Source of the DNA: JASEGV01 sp947085405 | GTDB lineage: Bacteria; Bacteroidota; Ignavibacteria; UBA10030; BY39 | Direction of reading: 5' to 3' | Assembly: GCA_947085405.1 (NCBI GenBank) | Contig: CAMTWO010000023.1 | Location: 124,001-188,000, forward strand | Length of the DNA stretch: 64,000 bases | Shown: one piece after another, positions 17,583-23,425 of the stretch | Position numbering within the stretch: position 1 is the stretch's first letter | Layout: each line of letters opens with the position of its first letter | Translations under genes and position numbers: made by a program | The notes under the pieces: model-generated | What the model saw: the letters and a program-made list of their open reading frames with translations, nothing else | Databases searched by the model: none | What the model was told of the DNA's origin: nothing

Positions 17583-18968
17583 ATGAAACCACTACTCAAA
17601 CACGATATAGACGGGTTCAAAGCTCACTTCCGTGGTCAGGTGGTTCTTCCTGACGACGCGGATTACAACGAGGAGCGACAGATTTGGAACGCGATGATCG
17701 ACCGGAGGCCCTCGCTGATTGCGATCTGTTCGTCAGCTGAAGACATCGTTCAGGCGGTCACTTTCGCGCGCGATCACGAGCAACTCGTGTCGATTCGCGG
17801 GGGCGGGCACAATATCGCAGGCAATGCGGTTTGCGATGGCGGCATGATGATCGACCTCTCGCGGATGAAGCGCGTCGAGATTGACCCGAAAACCCGCAGG
17901 GCAACAGTCGAGCCCGGCTGCACCCTCGCCGACTTCGACGCTCCGGCGCAGGCGCATGGCCTCGCCACACCGCTGGGCATCAATTCGACCACAGGAGTGG
18001 CGGGTCTGACGCTTGGCGGCGGCTTCGGCTGGCTGAGCCGGAAATACGGCATGACCGTGGACAGCCTGATCGCGGCGGACGTCGTGCTGGCGGATTGCCG
18101 CAAAGTGCGCGCGAGCGCAACGGAAAACGCCGACCTCTTCTGGGGGCTGCGTGGTGGTGGCGGGAATTTCGGCATTGTCACGCGATTCGAGTTCCAGCTC
18201 CATCCCGTGGGGCCGGACGTGCTGAGCGGACTGCTCGTCTTTCCCTTTGAACAGGCGAAATCCGTGATCACGCAGTTTGCCCGCTTCACCAAAACGATGC
18301 CGGAGGAACTCAGCGTCTGGATGGTCACCCGAAAGGCGCCACCACTGCCATTCCTGCCCGAGGACGTCCACGGAAAACCGGTCGTCGTCCTGCCGCTGTG
18401 CTACGTGGGCGACGCCGCCGCGGGCGAGAAGCTGATCGCGCCACTGCGCAAATTCGGCACGCTGCATGGCGAACATATTGGAGTGCAGCCTTACACCGCA
18501 TGGCAGCAAGCCTTCGATCCGCTCCTGACGCCGGGTGCGCGCAATTACTGGAAGTCGCACAATTTCTCCGATCTCAGCGAAGGTGCGATCGATGCCATCA
18601 TCGAGTACGCGGGCATGATGCCGTCGCCGCATTGCGAGATCTTCATTGGCACGATTGGCGGCCAGACCGCCCGCGTCGCGCCCGAGGCGATGGCCTATTC
18701 GAGCCGGGACGCCAACTACGTGCTCAACGTGCATGGCCGCTGGGAATCCGCTGCTGACGACGAGCGCTGCATCACCTGGGCGCGGGAATTTTTTGCGAAG
18801 TCCAAGCCGTTCGCCAGCGGTGGCGCCTACATCAACTTTCTCACCGAGGAAGAAACCGACCGCATCGCGTCTGCCTACGGAGCCACCTACAACCGGTTGG
18901 TGGAGATCAAAAAGAAATACGATCCAGCGAATCTTTTCCGCATGAACCAGAACATCAAACCGGTCTGA
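17583..18968 (+). CDS. FAD-binding oxidoreductase (berberine-bridge/PCMH type), foreign cassette gene
   Basis: About 461 residues. PCMH-type FAD domain: SIRGGGHNIAGNAV carries the His that links FAD, LTLGGGFGWLSRKYGMTVD follows, and WGLRGGGGNFGIVTRFEF binds the cofactor. The C-terminal berberine-bridge segment ends YDPANLFRMNQNI. The cysteine that makes a second flavin bond in some members is not at the usual place. The substrate is unknown. The start at 17583 has AAAGGAG nine bases upstream. Base composition is about 60 percent GC by eye against about 40 percent around it, and an attC follows the stop by 47 bases, so this is a recently acquired cassette gene. Confidence 0.9.
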   Translation: MKPLLKHDIDGFKAHFRGQVVLPDDADYNEERQIWNAMIDRRPSLIAICSSAEDIVQAVTFARDHEQLVSIRGGGHNIAGNAVCDGGMMIDLSRMKRVEIDPKTRRATVEPGCTLADFDAPAQAHGLATPLGINSTTGVAGLTLGGGFGWLSRKYGMTVDSLIAADVVLADCRKVRASATENADLFWGLRGGGGNFGIVTRFEFQLHPVGPDVLSGLLVFPFEQAKSVITQFARFTKTMPEELSVWMVTRKAPPLPFLPEDVHGKPVVVLPLCYVGDAAAGEKLIAPLRKFGTLHGEHIGVQPYTAWQQAFDPLLTPGARNYWKSHNFSDLSEGAIDAIIEYAGMMPSPHCEIFIGTIGGQTARVAPEAMAYSSRDANYVLNVHGRWESAADDERCITWAREFFAKSKPFASGGAYINFLTEEETDRIASAYGATYNRLVEIKKKYDPANLFRMNQNIKPV

Positions 18969-19015
18969 GCGGGCAAGGAACAACAGGGAACAGACCACGG
19001 TTTTCTGTAGTTCAT

Positions 19016-19079
19016 GCCTAACACTGCATTCGAGGGGGACGAGCCAAAAGCGGCGCGCCCCTCAATTTGAACGTTATGC
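19016..19079 (+). other. attC recombination site (64 bp), GC-rich cassette
   Basis: R'' core GCCTAAC (19016-19022) and R' core GTTATGC (19073-19079). Between them, ATTCGAGGGG (19029-19038) pairs with CCCCTCAATTTGAA (19059-19072) with extra bases on one side, as expected of attC. It is by far the clearest attC in the window and has the same foreign composition as the gene before it. Confidence 0.85.
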
Positions 19080-19118
19080 CGAAACAACAATATCCATCAT
19101 TAATTAAAGGAGAGTAAA

Positions 19119-19583
19119 ATGAAAACCAAAGCATTTGCAAAAAGATCAATTCATTTAATTATGGGATCTTTATTAATATTAATATTACCATTATTGTTAA
19201 CCTCTTGCAGTTCAACAAAAACTCTTATAACCGAAAATGAACCGGTTAATTTCGCGAGTTCATTATTTGGTAAAGGTTTTATTTTCCAAGTTACTGAATC
19301 GAGTTGGGCAAATGATTATGAAGGTAATAAACCAAAATACAAATTTCTTGTTGTTAAATGTTCAATTACAAATCCAGCAGATCGGCCAATGGGACTTGCG
19401 TCCGGTAAGGAACTTTGGTTAATGGCAGTATCTGAAGCAAATGTTTTCTATACAAAATCTTTTGGTAGTAGTAGTTTGGCAGAATATGCACTCAATCCTA
19501 ATATACCCGAAAATTACGAATTGGTTTTTGATATCCCAATGGCTAAATACAAACTTAGCCTAAAATTGAAGAAATATCATTAA
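19119..19583 (+). CDS. Lipoprotein, unknown (DUF4352-like features)
   Basis: 154 residues, preceded by AAAGGAGAG. The signal sequence (about 10-29) ends in LLTSC, giving a lipid-modified C30. The mature part has KFLVVKCSITNPADRP and ends VFDIPMAKYKLSL, a layout like the DUF4352 beta-sandwich (shared exposed-protein fold, often linked to stress or phage-related lipoproteins), but this is a loose likeness. It is AT-rich, unlike the oxidase gene before it. It starts 40 bases after the attC at 19016-19079 and so is a cassette gene. Confidence 0.75.
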   Translation: MKTKAFAKRSIHLIMGSLLILILPLLLTSCSSTKTLITENEPVNFASSLFGKGFIFQVTESSWANDYEGNKPKYKFLVVKCSITNPADRPMGLASGKELWLMAVSEANVFYTKSFGSSSLAEYALNPNIPENYELVFDIPMAKYKLSLKLKKYH

Positions 19584-19657
19584 CATTATCAACAAATGAT
19601 TTTCCACTTAAATTCAATTATGAAAACGACGGAGTCAAGGTTGTCAGTTATAGTTTA

Positions 19658-19954
19658 ATGCTTCGTGCAAATTGGCATCTAATCGCCAGTAATTCTCTTC
19701 TTAATTCTGCATTCTATATTCGTATGGTTCAAATGACAACTGACGAGTGGTACAATCAAAAGTATATTGAATTAAAGAAATTTGAATTTCACTTTTCTGT
19801 GAATGAGGCTGACCAGCATGGTTGGCAAGCATCATCAAGTAAAAAAGAATTTTACAATTCAAATCAATTGGCAGAATTATCCATACGATTATTGCTAGAT
19901 AAAGCAGCGGCTCTTAGAAAAATGAAAGCAGACAAAATTACTAGAAGAATGTGA
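19658..19954 (+). CDS. Hypothetical protein, possibly frameshifted partner of the lipoprotein
   Basis: 98 residues from the ATG, with no clear ribosome site. The same frame is open back to 19559, inside the end of the lipoprotein gene, and the upstream part also looks coding (SLTLSTNDFPLKFNYENDG). So either a second gene uses a non-standard or earlier start, or a single longer protein has been split by a frameshift near 19560. The C-terminus is charged (KAAALRKMKADKITRRM). No family was recognised. It ends 25 bases before the half-site GCCTAAC at 19977. Confidence 0.4.
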   Translation: MLRANWHLIASNSLLNSAFYIRMVQMTTDEWYNQKYIELKKFEFHFSVNEADQHGWQASSSKKEFYNSNQLAELSIRLLLDKAAALRKMKADKITRRM

Positions 19955-19976
19955 TCAATACTATATTTTGGTTACC

Positions 19977-20147
19977 GCCTAACCAACACCTCAAGTCCCG
20001 AAGGTCCCAAAGGGATTCATTCGGAAGATCACTTTTTGATCGAGCCCGATAGAAATCATTAGGACAGGCAGGAAGATGGATATGCAACTGCACGCATAAC
20101 TATGTTTCTTACGATATATAATCGTGCAGTATAATCAATAGTTATAT
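19977..20147 (+). other. Composite attC-like region
   Basis: The left end is GCCTAAC (19977-19983) followed by CAACACCTCAAG, an R''-L'' half-site whose partner is missing. The right end is a compact attC-like hairpin: GCATAACTAT (20095-20104) pairs with ATAGTTATAT (20138-20147), around an inner hairpin ACGAT-atata-ATCGT. R' is GTTATAT (20141-20147). The next gene starts 13 bases later. Best explained as two sites fused by a deletion or insertion. Confidence 0.5.
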
Positions 20148-20159
20148 ACTTAAGGTGAA

Positions 20160-20489
20160 ATGGAAATATTAATATACTTTGCAGTTATAGTTGGATTTTA
20201 TCTTATTATTTCATTTATAGCTTTTGTGCAAAATGTGTTGGAAAATTTACGTCTTAAAAAACTATTAAGAAACAATAAAGAAGTACTTGGGGAAATCGAT
20301 TTTGAAAAGTACAATGAAAATATTCAGATATATCAAGATTTTCTTTCTAAAAATACACTTATACAAAATAAAATCCTTCCCAAGCCCAAATTGAGCAATA
20401 CAAATTTAACAAAAAGCTTTTTTCTTTCTTGGTTATATAAAAAATATAAATATAATAATGAGCGATTGAGAGATGTTCTCTTCAAATGA
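20160..20489 (+). CDS. Small membrane-anchored protein of a two-gene cassette
   Basis: 109 residues. Residues 3-25 are a single strong membrane segment; the rest is charged and probably helical and cytoplasmic (NVLENLRLKKLLRNNKEVL onward). It is AT-rich. Its end overlaps the start of the nuclease-like gene by 17 bases, so the pair is translationally linked. No family was recognised. A membrane protein paired with a nuclease is a common layout in phage-defence modules, which makes this a candidate partner (inference). Confidence 0.65.
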   Translation: MEILIYFAVIVGFYLIISFIAFVQNVLENLRLKKLLRNNKEVLGEIDFEKYNENIQIYQDFLSKNTLIQNKILPKPKLSNTNLTKSFFLSWLYKKYKYNNERLRDVLFK

Positions 20490-21687
20490 TATTAAATTAT
20501 TAGAGAAACTTAGAAATTCGGCTAATATAAAAGTTGAATTGGAAGATTTACTTAACAAGGTAAAATCTGAAATAGTTACTTTAAACAACTTACAGAAATC
20601 TATATCGGATGATTTTGAAACGAAAAAGGATAATCTAATCAAAACAGAGAGCACTATTAATAATTTCAAAGAAGAAGTATTGGATGAGATTGATAAAATA
20701 ATATCAGAAAAAACTCAAGGCTTCCCTTGGCTAGTCGATGCAATATGCCAATATTTTGAATTACAAGATTTAGGTGTTGCTGATTATTTTGACTATAAAA
20801 AATGGGCAGCCAAAAAAGCAGCAGAAGCTATCCGTGATATCTCAAAGCAAAAAACCTCTTTGAGAAAAAGCTTTCTTCATTCAAGGAACTTATTAAAATA
20901 CTATGAAACATTATTTCCTTGGTTAAACGACTTTGTAGATGATAATATTGATGACACTTTGCTCGATGCATTTACAATTGATGATTTAGATGAAGAATCA
21001 GACCCTGTTCAATATTTTGTAACAAAAGGTGAATACGAACAATTGAACGAAGCAGAAAGAAATCAACTTGCTCTGGATAGATATTGGAAAAAGAAAAAGA
21101 CAACTTGGCAAATTGGGAGAGATTATGAAAGATATATTGGTTATTTATTTGAATCTGATGGTTGGGTTGTAAATTATCAAGGAATTGAGAAAGGACTTGA
21201 AGATCTTGGACGAGATTTGATATGCAAAAGAGGTAATGCAATTGAAGTTGTCCAGTGCAAATATTGGCGAAGTGAGAGAACGATTCATGAAAAACATATT
21301 AATCAACTTTTTGGAACAACAGTAGAATATTTTATAAAATCTACCAACTTTAATGGCTCTGAGACACAATTAGGATTGTTTCCAGAATTATTAAGAAGCA
21401 ACAACATCAAGGGTACTTTTTATGCTACTTGCTTATTTTCTGAAACTTCCAAAAGTTTTGCTCAATTACTCGGAATAAAGCTTTTTGAAAAATTTCCCTT
21501 TCAACAGTATCCATCAATAAAATGTAATATTTCAAGAAAAGATGGAAACAAAATATATCATTTGCCATTTGATCAACAATACGATAGAACAGTTATTGAA
21601 AAGGACAGAGTTGAATTCTATGCAGCTACGGTAATAGAAGCAGAAAAATTAGGATTTCGCAGAGCATGGAGATGGCATGGAAATTAA
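20473..21687 (+). CDS. Mrr-like restriction endonuclease-fold protein with C-terminal Ada/sunset-like domain
   Basis: 404 residues. Residues 1-85 are helical, with coiled-coil character around 20-75. Around 215-275 is an Mrr-type nuclease core: IGRDYERYIGYLFESDGW, then GLEDLGRDLICKRGNAIEVV and QCKYW, giving the D...(E/Q)xK pattern of PD-(D/E)xK enzymes. The last 50 residues (KIYHLPFDQQYDRT ... EFYAATVIEAEKLGFRRAW) resemble the small C-terminal domain seen after some nucleases and in Ada-type zinc proteins, though the Cys are not there. Likely DNA-cleaving defence protein, acting with the overlapping membrane gene. Its stop lies eight bases before the next attC core. Confidence 0.75.
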   Translation: MFSSNDIKLLEKLRNSANIKVELEDLLNKVKSEIVTLNNLQKSISDDFETKKDNLIKTESTINNFKEEVLDEIDKIISEKTQGFPWLVDAICQYFELQDLGVADYFDYKKWAAKKAAEAIRDISKQKTSLRKSFLHSRNLLKYYETLFPWLNDFVDDNIDDTLLDAFTIDDLDEESDPVQYFVTKGEYEQLNEAERNQLALDRYWKKKKTTWQIGRDYERYIGYLFESDGWVVNYQGIEKGLEDLGRDLICKRGNAIEVVQCKYWRSERTIHEKHINQLFGTTVEYFIKSTNFNGSETQLGLFPELLRSNNIKGTFYATCLFSETSKSFAQLLGIKLFEKFPFQQYPSIKCNISRKDGNKIYHLPFDQQYDRTVIEKDRVEFYAATVIEAEKLGFRRAWRWHGN

Positions 21688-21695
21688 AAAATCGC

Positions 21696-21883
21696 ATATA
21701 ACAAGTGCCTCAAGCCGAAAGCGTTTTCGCATTTGGCAATTTAGTAATAATTGGCTTTGCTCTTCCGTGTAATGTTTCTTGTTCAAAGTTGTTCTGTTAA
21801 ATAAAAATTTTAATAATTATTGGCGTTGTCTTTTATGCGGCATCGCTGTTCTGGGGCGCCGCTTATCGGCAACACCGTTATAC
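21696..21883 (+). other. Long attC-like site (VCR-like), 188 bp
   Basis: R'' ATATAAC (21696-21702) continues AAGTGCCTCAAG; R' GTTATAC (21877-21883) is preceded by GGCAACACC. These arms pair in part (ATAAC and GTG..GCC). The left arm TAACAA..GCCTCAAG and an inner GGCGTTGTC recall the long Vibrio cholerae repeats as I remember them. About 100 bases are shared with the site at 22447 (AGCGTTTTCGC, TTTGGCA, TTGTTCAAAGT). Confidence 0.65.
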
Positions 21884-21888
21884 AACTA

Positions 21889-22452
21889 ATGAAATACAGT
21901 GAAATATTAATATTATTTTCAAAACTTAACAGACTTAATAAAAAGTTGAGCGATGTTGGTGGTAAAGGAACGGGTTGGAATTATACTTTTGTCGATGGAA
22001 CTACAACTAAGTATACATTTAAAAAATTTCGTGATTTTGAAAGCATTCAAGACGATGTTGAAAATTATTTCCTATGGTTATGGAATTTAAAAGACTATTT
22101 AAAATCAATCTCTAAAAACAAGCAGATGGTCGAAGATATTGTAAACAGTAATATTAATATGAAAGTGTCTGGTGATATTGCAAATCGATTGAAACATTCT
22201 ACGCTACGTGAAAGTCGGTCTGGTTTGTTTCCCAAATTGGGAAAGTTAAAAGTGACTATTTCCCAAAATAATGTTTCTAAAATAACTTTTTATAAGGATG
22301 AGGTTGAGATTGATCCTAAAGATGCTAATGATGCAGAATTATCTTTGCCAATTTATGATTGTAATGAAAATGAAATTATTGATTCATTTGAACTCATTAG
22401 AATTGTGGAAAAAGAATGGGATAAAATATTTCAGCAATTAAAAGTCGTATAA
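21889..22452 (+). CDS. Cassette-encoded protein, unknown
   Basis: About 187 residues. The frame is open from 21820, but that part runs through the attC; the ATG at 21889, six bases after the R' core, is the expected cassette start (MKYSEILILFSKL). The protein is soluble and charged, with VSGDIANRLKHSTLRESRSG near residue 95-115, a DLANxxKH-type motif found in many unknown helical proteins (some HEPN-like), and an acidic beta-rich C-terminal half. The stop codon TAA lies inside the next R'' core GTATAAC, which is classic for gene cassettes. Function not recognised. Confidence 0.75.
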   Translation: MKYSEILILFSKLNRLNKKLSDVGGKGTGWNYTFVDGTTTKYTFKKFRDFESIQDDVENYFLWLWNLKDYLKSISKNKQMVEDIVNSNINMKVSGDIANRLKHSTLRESRSGLFPKLGKLKVTISQNNVSKITFYKDEVEIDPKDANDAELSLPIYDCNENEIIDSFELIRIVEKEWDKIFQQLKVV

Positions 22453-22545
22453 CCCTTTTTTCCACCCGACAGCGTTTTCGCTTTTGGCATTTTAGAAATT
22501 TTAGAGTTAGCTGTTCCGTTTCTTCTAACTTGTTCAAAGTAATCT
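22447..22545 (+). other. attC-like site, last of the plus-strand cluster
   Basis: R'' GTATAAC (22447-22453) overlaps the stop of the preceding gene. The following AGCGTTTTCGCTTTTGGCA and TTCTAACTTGTTCAAAGT match the site at 21696 in order. A GTTAGCT core occurs at 22506-22512. The right half appears incomplete; a broken alcohol dehydrogenase follows directly. Confidence 0.55.
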
Positions 22546-22558
22546 TGAAGGAATACTT

Positions 22559-22668
22559 ATGAAGGCAATTGTTTACACAAACTGGAAGAAATTGTGGAGG
22601 CAACTAAATATGTTGAAACAGGGCAGAAAACTGGAAATGTCGTAATTACTATAGAGCCTGTAAAGTAA
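22559..22668 (+). pseudogene. Remnant of a zinc-type (MDR) alcohol dehydrogenase, both ends joined
   Basis: After AAGGAATACTT an ATG opens MKAIVYT, the usual N-terminus of medium-chain alcohol dehydrogenases/quinone reductases. Seven codons later the sequence, in another frame, reads KLEEIVEATKYVETGQKTGN and VVITIEPVK then TAA, the usual C-terminus of the same family. More than 300 codons are therefore missing between the two ends, and the frame is shifted across the joint, so no product is expected. It marks a deletion at the right edge of the cassette cluster. Confidence 0.7.
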
Positions 22669-22781
22669 TTAGCGAGGTTTTTTACCGTCTTTCATATTTC
22701 CAACAAAAATTATATATTGTAGCAAAGTCGTTGCTGTCCTTAATGTCCTTTTAAGAAACATATTAGCAAAAAGCATAAACA

Positions 22782-23360
22782 ATGCTAGATAAAAACTATA
22801 ATCCAGAAGGTTTTATACCGGTACACGGCGGCTACAAAAAATTGCTTTCATACAAAAAATCGGAAATTGTTTATGACGGTACGGTTTATTTTTGTAAGAG
22901 ATTTTTTTCCAGAAGTGATCGTACAATCGACCAAATGATACAAGCTGCTCGTTCAGGTAAACAAAACATCGTGGAAGCCAGCATGGCTTCCGGGACATCC
23001 AAAGAAACTGAGATTAAACTAACAAACGTTGCCCGCGCAAGTTTAGAAGAACTGATAACCGACTACAGAGACTTTCTCAGAACTCGCAAATTAAAAGAAT
23101 GGGATAAAAGCCATAGCTATGCGGTGCGTTTACGCGAACTTAATAAAGACCCAAACGGAAATTATGAGACTTTTCGTAAAGGAATCGAACATGAAAACCC
23201 AGAAATATGTGCTAATGTGATGATTGGCTTGATAAAGGTAACATCTTTTCTTTTAGACAATCAAATAAAGTATTTGGAAAAAGAATTTTTGAAAGAAGGT
23301 GGCTTACGCGAGCGGATGGCCCGTGCCAGAATTAGTGTAAGGAACAAAGGACAAAAATGA
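22782..23360 (+). CDS. Four-helix-bundle protein (S23/IVS-like) with suffix domain
   Basis: 192 residues. The core (about 27-125) is the four-helix bundle related to the proteins of 23S rRNA intervening sequences: FFSRSDRTIDQMIQAARSGK, NIVEASMASGTS, ASLEELITDYRDFL. N-terminal GFIPVHGGYKKLLSYKK and the C-terminal EFLKEGGLRERMARAR are extensions typical of the suffix-bearing subgroup. Function is unknown; relatives may bind nucleic acid. A close relative lies at 28407-28835. Both genes are flanked by GGAC-containing short repeats (TTGCTGTCCTTAATGTCCTT at 22730, GACTGTAGGGACAG at 23359). Confidence 0.85.
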   Translation: MLDKNYNPEGFIPVHGGYKKLLSYKKSEIVYDGTVYFCKRFFSRSDRTIDQMIQAARSGKQNIVEASMASGTSKETEIKLTNVARASLEELITDYRDFLRTRKLKEWDKSHSYAVRLRELNKDPNGNYETFRKGIEHENPEICANVMIGLIKVTSFLLDNQIKYLEKEFLKEGGLRERMARARISVRNKGQK

Positions 23361-23425
23361 CTGTAGGGACAGTTATAGTTGTTATTAACGAATAGAATAA
23401 GCAAAAATAACTAGAAGATTTTTTT

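Larger units (their letters stand above)
17524..22558 (+). mobile_element. Integron-type gene cassette cluster without integrase (CALIN-like)
   Basis: Several independent signs agree. Genes are short, mostly unknown, all on the plus strand, and unlike their neighbours in composition. Stops fall within or just before RYYYAAC-like cores (GCCTAAC at 19016, ATATAAC at 21696, GTATAAC at 22447, where the stop codon is inside the core). GTTRRRY-like cores (GTTAGGC 17524, GTTATGC 19073, GTTATAT 20141, GTTATAC 21877) lie shortly before the next start. Imperfect inverted repeats lie between the paired cores. No integron integrase is present, hence CALIN-like. The folds were judged by eye. Confidence 0.75.

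Noticed and set aside
17733..18998. 421-codon open frame on the minus strand opposite the FAD oxidase
   Set aside because: High GC content makes long antisense frames likely; the plus-strand protein has all FAD-binding motifs while this one has none and is rich in Arg/His without a recognisable fold.
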